NCBI GenBank assembly: GCA_902765305.1
Contig: CACWZI010000045.1
Span: forward strand, 1-45,442
DNA length: 45,442 bases
Source of the DNA: an uncultured Eubacteriales bacterium
GTDB lineage: Bacteria; Bacillota; Clostridia; Christensenellales; Aristaeellaceae
Direction of reading: 5' to 3'
Positions 14,701 through 23,113 of this stretch are shown here, piece by piece. The notes under the pieces were generated by a model that was not told where the DNA came from, searched no databases, and saw nothing but the letters and a program-made list of their open reading frames with translations. Positions within the stretch are counted from its first letter, which is position 1, and the number at the start of each line of letters is the position of its first letter. The position numbers were made by a program, and so were the translations under genes.

Positions 14701-17299
14701 TCGTATCTATGGCCTCCGCCGCCGGCGCCATCGCCGGATAGCGCGCCGGCTCGGTGCCCACGATGTCCACCTGTGGCGCTTTTGGGTCGTCCCCGGCATC
14801 GTCGTTGGCGTAGGCGGCGAACAGGCCCGCGGCCGCGTTGGCGTTGCTGCCGTTCGGGTAGACCTGGTACACGGGCGAATCCCATGCAGTCCGGGAATAC
14901 TTGATCCAGAAGATCTCAAACCCGACGGACACGATGGCCTGGAGGGTGACGGTGATGGTGGCGGGTGCATCCAGGTTGAGCGCTATGATGATGTTGATCA
15001 TGCCCATGGCGGAGACCCACGCCGAGGCCAGGCCCTTGATTCCAAAGCCCAGCGTGGCCGTCAGCGATATGCGAATGGTGATGGTGATGTTCTTGAGCGG
15101 CTTGAAGTGCGGGTCGTAGGGCTTGCCGTCCTTGTCCACCTTGAAGGTGACGTGGAAGCCGTCGACGCCGATGCCCGCGGAGAGGCTGAACACATAGCCG
15201 ATGTACAGCGGCACGGGGCCGATGGTGAGCATCTGGGTGTATTCCTGGGTGAACACCACGTTGAGACCCGCCATGAAGCTGAAGGCTCCCAGCGTTCTGG
15301 AGCCGTCCTCTTCAAATTTGCCCGAGCCGGCCACAAACGCGCCGAAATCCAGCTTCATGCGGGCCTGGCCCTCACGGGGAAGGATGCCCTTGTACACATT
15401 GCTGGCCTTGCCGGTGGCCTGCTTCTTTTGGGTCACGCTGATCGCGTGCTCGTACTGCTTCATGGCCTTGTCGTAGCGCTCGGCCTCCGTGTTCTTCCAG
15501 GAGAATTTCTCCGTAGCGGATTGGGGAACCAGCGAGCTGCCCCAGGACACGGTGACATAGCCGACGGGGTCGTAAAACACCTTCGGCAGATTCTGCTCAA
15601 AGGGCAGGTTCACGCCGAACTTGCCCCCGATGACGGGGATGTTGAAATCAAAGCCGAAGCCGCCGCCCAGGACCGAGGTCATGGGGTTGATGGGCTCCTG
15701 GCCGGTATAGATGGGCTGGTCCACCTTGGCGCGGATGGGCGTCAGCTTGGTATTGATCCTTTCCCCGGTCTCCCGGATGGTGAAATAGGGGGAATCCTCC
15801 GTGATCAGGCCGGTGGCCAGGCAGCGCTTGAAATCAGCGGTGTAAACATACCGGGTGTGGGTGTCCGAATCCCTGACGGGATCCTGTGTCGGCTTCATCT
15901 CCACCCACCGGGTCGTCAAATTGTCATAATCGTAAGCCTTGTAATGCAGCGTCGGGTTCACGGGGCGCTCGCCTTTGGCGTGGACGATTTCCAGCACGAA
16001 GCTGATTTGGGCGTCGTTCACCGGGGAAATCTCGGTCTTCTTGTCATCGTAGAGTATGTCGAAATTATTGAAGGTGCAGGAATAGGCATAGGGCTTGACG
16101 CTGCCTTCCGCGTTGGTCTGTACGGCTTCGCCCTCCGTCACCGGGCCGGTCAGCGGCGTCAGGTCATAGATCAGGGGCGTGCCCTGGGTCACCAGCGCCC
16201 AGGGGATGTAAAAGCTGCGGTAGCCGGCGGCGCTGGCGTCCACATCGATGATCAGCTCCATGCCGTAATCGTAGTCGTTGACGAACTTCGTGGCGTCGAA
16301 CACGATGTTGCCGGTTTTTTCAGCCGAAACGCCCTCGATCACCGTATCGGGGTTGTTGCAGTCCTTCACCGTCGCCCTGACGCCGGCCAGGGGCACGCCG
16401 TCGACGCCGTGGAACTCCAGGGCGAACTCGTTCTTGTCGATGACCGTGATGTAAACGTCCCCGGGGTCGGCGTTGCCCAGCACGCTGCCGCCCGCCCCCA
16501 GCCGCGACAGGCGGGTGTCATTGCCCACGACGCGAACCTGGTTGGCGGACACGTTGACGGTCTGCGGTTCGTCCACCGAGGTCAACAGCGCGTGCAGCCA
16601 CTGGGAAAATTCCGGCTCTGTTTCACCGTCGATGACGCTCTGGCAGATCTGCATCTCCCGCCGCTCCTGCCGGTCGAAGTCCAGCACCTGGCCGCGCAGG
16701 TCGGCCAGGGCGTCGGTGGCCTCGCGGACGCGCTGGGACAGGCGCAGCTGCTCGGTCTCGTACAGGCTGCCCGACCGGTTGGCCAGCGTCTCGGCAGTGT
16801 TCTCGATCAGCGCGGTGTAATCGCCCAGGCGATCCCTCAGGAAGTGGGCACTCTCCTCGATGACCTCGGTGTCGAACATGAACTGGCGCAGCATGTCCTC
16901 GTAGCCCGCGAATTCACCCGAGGTGAATTTTGCGTAGGACGCCGGGTCGTCGGCCTGCATCCGCTCCAGCAGGCTGTCGGCGCGGCTGAACACGCTGACC
17001 ACGTTGTAGAACTCCTTGGTCAGCTTGTCGTCCAGCCAGTCGATGAGGGTCTGGGCGTCCCAGGTGTCCTCCGGCTCCATGCCGTTGTGATAGACGGTCT
17101 CCCTGGCCGTCAGCCGGAGCGTTGAGACGCCGTCGGCGTTGGCCTGAGGGTAGTCCGGGTCCTGGCGCAGGCCCGCGATTTGCAGCGCGCGGTTCAGCTC
17201 GGCCTCGGTGATGGGATCGACGGTCTTTGCGAAGGCCGTCCAGGGCAGCGCCTGGGAGAGCAGTATGAGCGTGAGAATCAGGGCGAATGCTTTTTTCAT
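11747..17299 (-). CDS. Very large exported surface protein with Ig-like domain and sorting-signal-like tail
   Basis: An 1850-residue exported protein with no recognised enzyme domain. Visible features: signal peptide (1-24, ending TAFA); a largely helical N-terminal part to about 230; beta-rich and carboxypeptidase-regulatory-like stretches from about 290 (for example LEFHGVDGVPLAGVRATV); a Gly-rich middle with FGVNLPF and AGLNVVF strands; a long region of WD/kelch-like spacing without clear repeats; an Ig-like domain near 1720-1805 (QPEDVTAQAGEDVSFQVEVAGG, with YQWQVWD and ARFRCVVTDAEG); and a tail with DTGDHSN, a membrane helix and RRRTRKG. The tail resembles PxTGD-type sorting signals of Clostridia but has VDTGD. 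It follows the PrsA/SurA-like gene by 22 bp, which may encode its folding factor. Confidence 0.8.
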   Translation of the reverse strand: MKKAFALILTLILLSQALPWTAFAKTVDPITEAELNRALQIAGLRQDPDYPQANADGVSTLRLTARETVYHNGMEPEDTWDAQTLIDWLDDKLTKEFYNVVSVFSRADSLLERMQADDPASYAKFTSGEFAGYEDMLRQFMFDTEVIEESAHFLRDRLGDYTALIENTAETLANRSGSLYETEQLRLSQRVREATDALADLRGQVLDFDRQERREMQICQSVIDGETEPEFSQWLHALLTSVDEPQTVNVSANQVRVVGNDTRLSRLGAGGSVLGNADPGDVYITVIDKNEFALEFHGVDGVPLAGVRATVKDCNNPDTVIEGVSAEKTGNIVFDATKFVNDYDYGMELIIDVDASAAGYRSFYIPWALVTQGTPLIYDLTPLTGPVTEGEAVQTNAEGSVKPYAYSCTFNNFDILYDDKKTEISPVNDAQISFVLEIVHAKGERPVNPTLHYKAYDYDNLTTRWVEMKPTQDPVRDSDTHTRYVYTADFKRCLATGLITEDSPYFTIRETGERINTKLTPIRAKVDQPIYTGQEPINPMTSVLGGGFGFDFNIPVIGGKFGVNLPFEQNLPKVFYDPVGYVTVSWGSSLVPQSATEKFSWKNTEAERYDKAMKQYEHAISVTQKKQATGKASNVYKGILPREGQARMKLDFGAFVAGSGKFEEDGSRTLGAFSFMAGLNVVFTQEYTQMLTIGPVPLYIGYVFSLSAGIGVDGFHVTFKVDKDGKPYDPHFKPLKNITITIRISLTATLGFGIKGLASAWVSAMGMINIIIALNLDAPATITVTLQAIVSVGFEIFWIKYSRTAWDSPVYQVYPNGSNANAAAGLFAAYANDDAGDDPKAPQVDIVGTEPARYPAMAPAAEAIDTNYPGTDIRAVNYKDSDYIFYIERPTTYCQLGIEDKTHGVAVRLGWYIVGDLYKRFVHYNEYKVCGYDVYNDGRYLHLIAVLARSIDKDGKPIPGGTEQDPNIIVCYVEFNDAMKFPTIPLSKNKVLFYPWIPTVDNFLSPICSKPKIEWAGESGMGQVEVYGALFGQNDSERMSQYNLFYILPDKDVMEICGDLLIHNGYDDGPARLRYGFDYKRVQSHSSMRSRNLDYDGTDEDDDFHYTKIPGFVALDVKNYGQKPCYIVLFDYYMNFPWPYSVRRYKGKVKLESDYCQEAIVLAEGDITSFEMLQQLAPDGKNFSQTIFYMDRETVGDRVENRLKSIYVAPRTISKGGVNYGMGRGDFNITYKDYDLSIPATEFHAVSIGASQYLYWLTTAPKEKDSDPDVWRIGGVYYDSSTNSFSDELVIAEFTLPDVDYNGKKYPAVPQEITLTDKKVGYITVKPDTGEQDQNIPEATLYKFDITLATSMKLQKAAMIETTALQGDFLRTQFTALNDGNMGIGSFDVDAMLLDKNGNEIEKVETLHTGLLIPAHSYTKLFHGGEKTVATGEQAIYRDKDFQYSPRRQDWTVKETAVTTYFDNHVWSSSHTKTVGSSSSYVSTGVLVPGSMGCFVGNIKVPDDWHGNYDLRLKLHNISVYDNYLAASALAKTNPELFAEAGTVSNAAAAANRAKLAEYGVHRLDYALNEQTGKLELQNRGELVANAGEDAVSLYALEVDAPESLEVNFDVHDIDVSHRLRTDHKGDEILDITLHNYYHNGEAIELTCAMYLDNSSEPMYVSLPYRPEAMAAGTTTTISVPLKALFDPDKVQSARFEFTPRGIKETAVLNNGFTIYPHGGGDELRFTRQPEDVTAQAGEDVSFQVEVAGGKPPYTYQWQVWDPEHEKWVDLPGFTEPTLSRKDIEKQWDGARFRCVVTDAEGAQIVSREVTLHVRDGVDTGDHSNLQLYLAVALVALALLGLLRRRTRKG

Positions 17300-17321
17300 G
17301 GGGATGCCTCCGTCATTCGTA

Positions 17322-18092
17322 TCAGTCGTCCAGCAGCTCGGGGTGGGTCTCGATCTCGTATTCGTCCATCCAGTCCTCCATCTGCTTTTCCAGCTCCAGG
17401 GTCTGGCAGTAGTACAGCGCGGAGGCGTTGAGGGCGCTGCGCTCCTCGGCGGTCAGCTCGTGGGCGCCCTCGGGGGAACCTCCTGCTCGTAGAGATCCAG
17501 GTCGTTTTCATAGCGCTGCCGGTCGGGAAGGAGAAATTGGGCCTCGTAGTACTTCTCCACCATGTCCTCGGTGAGGGTCATGCTGGGGCAGAACATCTCC
17601 ACCGCCCGGTGACGGCGCTCGTTGGCCTTCAATTCTTCGAAGATCGCCTCGGAGGTATAGCCCTGCTCCTGCATGAACTCGGTCACCTGATCCTCGGTGA
17701 AGCCCTGGTCGGACTGTTGCGCCCGCTGCCAGATGCCCTGCCACATGGCCTCGTATTGGCTCATGGCCGTGGCCCTGAGCGACTCCTCCTCCTCGCCTGT
17801 GAAGTCGTTCTTGCCCGCGTCCCGCAGCTTCATCTCGATCAGGCCCACGCCGATGAATCGGTTGATCGTCTCGTCCCGCTGCCGGAGCTTTTCCTCGTCC
17901 GTCAGGTATTTTTTGGGTCATCATTTCCGAGAGGGTGACGTCCGTATCCACGGCGCTTTCCAGCTGGCTTTTCGTAAACGTCACGTCCCCCACCCGCACC
18001 ACGACGGGGTCAGCCGCCGCCTCCGACAGGGCCGGGCAGGCCGTCAACGCCGTCAGCAGCGCGATCAACACAAGGCAAAGCGTCTTCTTCAT
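17322..18092 (-). pseudogene. SurA/PrsA-like exported protein, interrupted by two homopolymer frameshifts
   Basis: Read across frames this gives one protein of about 255 residues: a signal peptide with a possible lipobox (LTAC), then VVVRVGDVTFTKSQLESAV as in SurA N-terminal/PrsA-like chaperones, a long charged helical region (YLTDEEKLRQRDETINRF ... AEERSALNASALYYCQTL) and an acidic end HPELLDD. Two breaks divide it: an A6 run near 17912-17917 carries one base too many, and a C5 run near 17481-17485 one too few. The codon pattern and protein character continue perfectly across both breaks. No rotamase domain is visible. These may be sequencing errors, a recent pseudogene or slippage sites. 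It is probably cotranscribed with the 1850-residue protein. Confidence 0.7.
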
Positions 18093-18169
18093 CGTTTCAA
18101 TCGCCCTTCACACGTAAAAGAACTAAGGAGAGCCATTCTTTAATTCCATTAGAATACCAATACTATAAT

Positions 18170-18198
18170 ATTGTAGCACTGAAGTGACGACAACGCAA
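18170..18198 (-). promoter_or_regulatory. Promoter of the SurA-like gene and surface protein
   Basis: TTGCGT (18198-18193) and TACAAT (18175-18170) on the minus strand with a 17 bp spacer, about 78 bp before the start. The gene-free stretch 18093-18417 holds this promoter, a dispersed repeat and the ftsZ hairpin. Confidence 0.6.
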
Positions 18199-18243
18199 GG
18201 ATATGCCGCAAAATAATCACAATTTCTAACTGTTCGATCGCGA

Positions 18244-18355
18244 AATACTGATTTATCGAGCTGTGCTCGATAAATCAGTATTCAGGTTTTAGGTTTTAGG
18301 GGTTAGGTTTTAGGGGTGGTGCAAATCCCTTCGGGATTTGTGCGACAAATCAGTA
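18244..18355. repeat. Dispersed palindrome with telomere-like TTTTAGG tail, copy A
   Basis: A perfect 18 bp stem (AATACTGATTTATCGAGC and complement, 18244-18261 / 18265-18282) is followed by CAGGTTTTAGGTTTTAGGGG-type repeats to about 18317, a small hairpin (GCAAATCCC / GGGATTTGTGC) and a half copy of the palindrome (GACAAATCAGTA). The first 88 bp match copy F at 45347-45434 except in the 3 nt loop. Confidence 0.85.
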
Positions 18356-18372
18356 GTTGCCTCCCTCATACG

Positions 18373-18404
18373 CCAACCGCCCTGCCGAATGGCAGGGCGG
18401 TTGG
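18373..18404 (-). terminator. Hairpin after ftsZ
   Basis: A perfect 14 bp stem (CCAACCGCCCTGCC and complement) with loop GAAT, 13 bp past the ftsZ stop. There is no T run, so termination strength is uncertain. Confidence 0.6.
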
Positions 18405-18417
18405 TTTGCAAACCCGA

Positions 18418-19709
18418 TTACTTCTTCTTCATGAAGCTGGGGACGTCCGGAGTGAAGCCCCGGCGGTTCTGGGTGCGGGGCTGCTCCTGGCCCTCGTCCT
18501 GGTAGACGCGGGGGCGGCGGGTCTGCTGGCGCTCCGCACGGCGCTGCTCCCGCTGCTCGTAGCCGGTGTCGGCACTCTGGCGGGGCGGGCGCTCGCGTTC
18601 GGTGCGGGCGCGGCGCTCGAAGATCGGGGAGACCTCCTCCTCCTCGTAGCGGGAGGTCCTGGGCGCGCGCTCCGGCTCATCCACCGGGGCTTCGCGGCTT
18701 TCGCTGCCGATGGCGCTCTTCAGGGGATCGGTGAAGCTGGGCTTCTCGAAGCCGGTGGCGATGACGGTGATCTTGACCTCGTCGTCCATGCTCTCGTCTA
18801 TGCCCGCGCCGAAGATGATGTTGGCCTCGGGATCGGCGGCGGCGGTGATCAGCTGGGCCGCCTCGTTGATGTCGATGATGGAGGTATCCGGGCCGCCGGT
18901 GATGTTGATCAGCACCGCGCAGGCGCCGTCGATGGAGGTCTCCAGCATCGGGCTGGAGATGGCCTGCTTGGCGGCCTCCACCATGCGGTTCTCGCCCTTG
19001 CCGATGCCGATGCCCATGTGGGCCAGGCCGCGGGACTGCATGACCGTGCGCACGTCGGCGAAGTCGAGGTTGATCAGCGAAGGCACGGCGATCAGGTCGG
19101 AAATGCCCTGAATGCCCTGGCGCAGCGTGTCGTCGGCGATCTTGAAGGCGTCGGTCATCGTGGTGCCCTTGGTGACCACGGACAGCAGCCGGTCGTTGGG
19201 AGGGTATCCACGTTGGCCTTCAGCTTCTCGATGCCCGCTTCCGCGTTCTTCATGCGCTGCCGCCCCTCGAAGAGGAAGGGCTTGGAAACCACGCCGATGG
19301 TCAGTATGCCCATCTCCCGTGCGGTCTCGGCGATGATCGGCGCCGCGCCTGTGCCGGTGCCGCCGCCCATGCCGCAGGTGACGAATACGAGGTCGGAGCC
19401 CTTGATGGTGTTGGCGATATCTTCGCGGCTCTCCTCGGCGGCCTTCTGGCCCACCTCGGGGTTCGCGCCCGCGCCCAGGCCCTTGGTCAGCTTGTCACCG
19501 ATCTGGATCTGGATGGGCGCCTTGGACATGGCCAGCGCCTGCTTGTCGGTGTTCACCGCGATGAAGTCCACGCCGCGAAGGCCGGAATCCACCATGCGGT
19601 TCACCGCGTTCGTACCCGCGCCGCCGACGCCGATGACCTTTATGGCCGCAAAGTTGGTGTTCTCTTCCTCATTATTGACGTTCTTGTCTTCCATTTCAAA
19701 TTCCAACAC
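18418..19709 (-). pseudogene. ftsZ: Cell division GTPase FtsZ, frameshifted as given
   Basis: The tubulin-like GTPase that builds the division ring at midcell. The N-terminal part (from GTG 19709, GAGGGGG upstream) shows [28 protein letters not shown] and the tubulin signature [12 protein letters not shown]. The C-terminal part shows [20 protein letters not shown], the GTPase-activation loop region DFADVRTVM, and the conserved tail [11 protein letters not shown] that contacts FtsA. The frame breaks near 19199-19203: relatives have DTLIVIPNDRLL, whereas the DNA reads DTL directly followed by an out-of-frame PNDRLL, equivalent to about 10 missing bases. The gene is normally essential, so an assembly or sequencing fault, or a second intact copy elsewhere, is more likely than true loss. 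It lies last in the dcw cluster. Confidence 0.85.
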
Positions 19710-19757
19710 AAGGCATCCCCCTCGTCAGTATAGTTTGGTATATATTGTCTATGGATA

Positions 19758-20948
19758 TCAGCCCCGCCCGCCGAAGAGGTTCTTCAGGCGGCTCGACAGG
19801 CGCTCGTCCTGCCCGCCCTGGCTTTCGATGGAATCAAACACCAGGTCGGCCAGGCCCAGAGACGCCGAAAATACCGGGCTGTTCAATTTCGATGATTTCG
19901 CGGCGGAAACCTTGATCGGCCGGTTGATCTTCGCCGCGAGGGCCTCCCTGGCCCCGCGCATCAGCGCGATGCCGCCGCCGGTGAGGAACACCTGGGAGCG
20001 CTTGCCCAGCAGCGGTTCCACGTCGTTGCGCACGGTCATGTCGATCATGTCCGCCAGCTCCTGGAAGCTCTCCTCGACGATCTTACCCACCTGATCCCGC
20101 GGGAAGGTCATCCGGCGGCCGTTGTCGTCGAAGACCTCGGAGAAGGAATTGGCGTCGAACTCGTCGGGGTTGAATACGAAGCCCCTCTTAATCTGCTCCG
20201 CGGCGCGCATCGGTATGCGCAGCTTCATGGCCAGATCGGCGGTGATGTGCCCGCCGCCCCTGGGAAGTATGGCATGGTAGATGATGGCGTCGCCCTCCAC
20301 CACGCTGATCTCGGTGTTCAGGTAGCCCACGTCCATCAGCACCGCCACGCGGTCGCGCTCCTCCAGCGACAGCACCAGCAGGCCCTCGCCCAGCGTGCAG
20401 GACAGGAAGCCCAGTATCGTGATGTTCTGCCGCCCGATCATCTCCGAGACGTCGTCGATGAACTGGGGGTCGGCCACGATGAAGGTGGTCCTGGCCCGCA
20501 GCCGGCTGCCGCGCCCGCCGGGCATCATGGTCTTCTTGCCGTCGTCCACGATGAACCAGGAAGGCGTTCTGTGCATCACCAGGCCGCCCTCCTCGCCGAT
20601 GTGCAGCATGTCCGCCGCGGCGTCCTGCACGGCGTTGATCGCCGCTTCGTCCACCACCCCGTCGGGCAGCTCCACCTCGGTTTCACAGGAGCGCACGTGG
20701 ATGTATTCCCCGGGCACGCCAACGTAGATCTCCTTGATCTTGGAATTGGCCTCCAGCTCCGCTGCCGCGATGGAATCGCGCACGCGCTGTATCATCTGGC
20801 CCGGCGTGTTCCAGTCGCCGTCGGAATAGCCGTCGTAGGGCACGGTACCCGAGCCGATGATGTCCAGCCGGTCCATGCCGCCGTTCTGCGCGATCACCGT
20901 CACGATCTTGGACGTTCCGAATTCAATGGCCGCAATTTGCGTTTTCAT
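19758..20948 (-). CDS. ftsA: Cell division protein FtsA (actin-like FtsZ membrane tether)
   Basis: An actin-fold ATPase (396 residues) that anchors FtsZ to the membrane. Visible: the phosphate-1 motif AAIEFGTSKIVTVIA, the SHS2-like 1C region with EIYVGVPGEYIHVRS, phosphate-2 VLMDVGYLNTEISVVEGD, the adenosine motif VFLTGGGIALMRGA, and a C-terminal amphipathic helix LSSRLKNLFGG that would bind the membrane. It precedes ftsZ by 48 bp. A strong promoter about 60 bp upstream suggests ftsA-ftsZ can be transcribed apart from the wall-synthesis genes. Confidence 0.92.
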   Translation of the reverse strand: MKTQIAAIEFGTSKIVTVIAQNGGMDRLDIIGSGTVPYDGYSDGDWNTPGQMIQRVRDSIAAAELEANSKIKEIYVGVPGEYIHVRSCETEVELPDGVVDEAAINAVQDAAADMLHIGEEGGLVMHRTPSWFIVDDGKKTMMPGGRGSRLRARTTFIVADPQFIDDVSEMIGRQNITILGFLSCTLGEGLLVLSLEERDRVAVLMDVGYLNTEISVVEGDAIIYHAILPRGGGHITADLAMKLRIPMRAAEQIKRGFVFNPDEFDANSFSEVFDDNGRRMTFPRDQVGKIVEESFQELADMIDMTVRNDVEPLLGKRSQVFLTGGGIALMRGAREALAAKINRPIKVSAAKSSKLNSPVFSASLGLADLVFDSIESQGGQDERLSSRLKNLFGGRG

Positions 20949-21009
20949 ATCTGTAGTCGACCCACCCTATCCTTTGTTACGCACTATGTTCAGCCCAACA
21001 TATACCGTT

Positions 21010-21038
21010 ATTATACATGGAATTGTTTCGATATGCAA
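21010..21038 (-). promoter_or_regulatory. Promoter of ftsA-ftsZ
   Basis: TTGCAT (21038-21033) and TATAAT (21015-21010) on the minus strand with a 17 bp spacer. It lies in the 175 bp AT-rich gap between ftsQ and ftsA. Confidence 0.75.
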
Positions 21039-21123
21039 ACCGCAAACCCCGGATTTTTCCGTTTTTCGACAGTTTTCAAAATACTTTCAAATTTGGGGCT
21101 ATGGTTTGTCATAGAATTTGAAT

Positions 21124-21948
21124 TCAGCTCTCCGGCACGCCCGTCGCCTCCGGCGCTGAAGTGGCCCCTGCACTTTGCGTGGACGAATCGTAGCCGTAGC
21201 GCTTCGGGTCCGGCGCGACCGTGGCCTCCGGGATGTAGTCGGCCTTTCTGCCGCTGTACACGTCCAGCTTGCCGCCCCGCTCGCCCCTAGCCTCCAGGTC
21301 GGACAGCGCTGCGGCCATCCAGGCGATCTTGTCCGGCATGTTTTCTGTGTTCCCCAGCAGCACCGTCACGCCGGTACGGGTGATGACGCGCAGGTCCTCG
21401 ATGTCCTCCACGTTGATCTCCGAGGCGTACTGCGTGGCCCCCCGGGCCTTCAGCGCCTCCAGCACCGCCTCCATGGCCCCGCAGCGGCCGTCGGCGGTAT
21501 CCAGCTGGCGTCCCAGCTGGTAATAGGAGGCGCGCAACCCGCTGACATAGGGCAGGTTCTCCGGCAGCTGGTCGAGTACCTGGGCCACATAGCCCGCCGA
21601 ATCCAGCACCAGCACATTGCCGCCCTGGAGCATCACCGCGTCGTGACTGCGGGGCCGCACGGTCAGCAGGATCTGATTGGGATAGCGCTTTTCAAGGTCC
21701 ACAAAGGCCAGCCGGCCGTCGCTCTCCACGGCCAGGCGCACCTGCTCCGCGTCCACACGCCCCATGGACCCGCCCAGGCGTATGCCACTCAGCCTCAGCA
21801 CGTCGCTGGCCGGGATCTGCCCCGCGCCCTCCACCTGCACGTCCCGCACCACGAACACCACCCGCGCCAGCAGCACCCAGAGGGCGATGCCCAGCACGGC
21901 GATGGCCGCGATCAGAGGCCAGGGCGATTGCTTCTTTTTCCTGCGCAT
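21124..21948 (-). CDS. ftsQ: Cell division protein FtsQ/DivIB
   Basis: A bitopic membrane protein of the divisome (about 274 residues). A basic cytoplasmic tip (MRRKKKQSPW), one membrane helix (about 11-32), a POTRA domain (VQVEGAGQIPASDVLRLSGIRLG...) and the FtsQ beta domain with the RYPNQILLTVRPRSHDAVM signature; the C-terminal tail is Pro/Ala/Ser-rich. ATG at 21948 has GAGG about 7 nt upstream; another ATG at 21960 overlaps ftsW and has no ribosome site. It follows ftsW directly; murG and murC, which usually lie between, are absent. Confidence 0.88.
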   Translation of the reverse strand: MRRKKKQSPWPLIAAIAVLGIALWVLLARVVFVVRDVQVEGAGQIPASDVLRLSGIRLGGSMGRVDAEQVRLAVESDGRLAFVDLEKRYPNQILLTVRPRSHDAVMLQGGNVLVLDSAGYVAQVLDQLPENLPYVSGLRASYYQLGRQLDTADGRCGAMEAVLEALKARGATQYASEINVEDIEDLRVITRTGVTVLLGNTENMPDKIAWMAAALSDLEARGERGGKLDVYSGRKADYIPEATVAPDPKRYGYDSSTQSAGATSAPEATGVPES

Positions 21949-21949
21949 C

Positions 21950-23113
21950 TTATTCCTCATTTTTCGAAATGTTCATCAGCACGGCCACGGCGGCCATCAG
22001 TATGCTTATGGAGGTGCCGCCGGCGCTGAAGAAGGGTAGGGGCAGGCCGGTGGTGGGCATCATGCCGATCACCACGGCCACGTTCAGCACGCACTGTACA
22101 CCGATCATGCAGGTGATCCCCCCGGCCAGCATGGCCCCGAAGCGGTCCGGGCAGCGCATGGCCACCCGCAGGCCGAAGAACAGGAAGGCTCCGAACAGCG
22201 CAAGCACCGCCACGCAACCCACCCAACCCAGGTCCTCCCCCACCACGGCGAATATGAAGTCGGATTCCGGATAGGGCAGGAAGGCGAACTTCTGTCGCCC
22301 CATGCCCGGCCCCATGCCGAACAGACCGCCGGAGCCGAAGGCCAGCAGCGACTGGGAGAGCTGGTAGCCCTCGTTGGTCATGAAGTCGAAGGGATGCCGA
22401 AAGGACATCAGCCGCGCCCGGCGGTAGTCCTCGGACAGGGCGTAAAAGGTGCCCAGCGCCATGCCCGCCGCGCCCACCAGCCCCAAATGCACCCACCGGG
22501 CCCCGGCGATCATCACCATCACGGCGGTGACGATCAGTATGCTGCCCGCTGTGGACAGGTTCGGCTGCATCAGGATCAGCAGGAAGACGCCACCCGGCAA
22601 CAGGAACAGCGGCACGAGGCCCCGGAAAAACCGGGTCACGTCCCGCTGCTTCTGACTGAGGGCCCGGGCAAGGTAGACGATCATCGCGTACTTCGCCAGC
22701 TCCGAGGGCTGGAAGCTGACCGGCCCCAGCCGCAGCCAGCGCCGGGAGCCGTTCAGCATCTTCCCGATGCCCGGCACCGCCACCAGCGCCAGCATCACCA
22801 GGCTGACCGCCAGCAGCCCGCCGCACAGCCAGGGCCTGGCCAGTATTCGATAATCGATCCGCAATAGCACCAGCATCGCCACCGCGCCCACGCCAACGCC
22901 GAACAGCTGGGAGAGCACCTCGGACAGCGCGCCGCCGTGGTCCTGGGCGTTGTAGTAGCTGGCGGCATACAGTGTCGCAAGGCCCGTCACCAGCAGCAGC
23001 GCCGTGGTGAGCGCAATGCCCCTGTCCACGCCCGCGAACATGCCCCGCATCGTATCTCTCTTCGCGGCGACCTGCCGCGCGTCATTGGCCCCGGATGCGG
23101 GCCGCAGGATCAA
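21950..23113 (-). CDS. ftsW: Lipid II-polymerising SEDS protein FtsW
   Basis: A polytopic SEDS glycosyltransferase (up to 387 residues) that polymerises septal peptidoglycan with its class B PBP partner (the ftsI product here). Family marks: GSRRWLRLGPVSFQPSELAKYAMIVYLA, QPNLSTA, FGSGGLFGMGPGMG, PYPESDFIFAVVGEDLGWVG and PTTGLPLPFFSAGGTS. TTG at 23113 overlaps the murD stop by 4 bp with GGAGGG upstream; ATG at 23050 is an alternative. No second SEDS gene is in the window. Confidence 0.93.
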   Translation of the reverse strand: MILRPASGANDARQVAAKRDTMRGMFAGVDRGIALTTALLLVTGLATLYAASYYNAQDHGGALSEVLSQLFGVGVGAVAMLVLLRIDYRILARPWLCGGLLAVSLVMLALVAVPGIGKMLNGSRRWLRLGPVSFQPSELAKYAMIVYLARALSQKQRDVTRFFRGLVPLFLLPGGVFLLILMQPNLSTAGSILIVTAVMVMIAGARWVHLGLVGAAGMALGTFYALSEDYRRARLMSFRHPFDFMTNEGYQLSQSLLAFGSGGLFGMGPGMGRQKFAFLPYPESDFIFAVVGEDLGWVGCVAVLALFGAFLFFGLRVAMRCPDRFGAMLAGGITCMIGVQCVLNVAVVIGMMPTTGLPLPFFSAGGTSISILMAAVAVLMNISKNEE

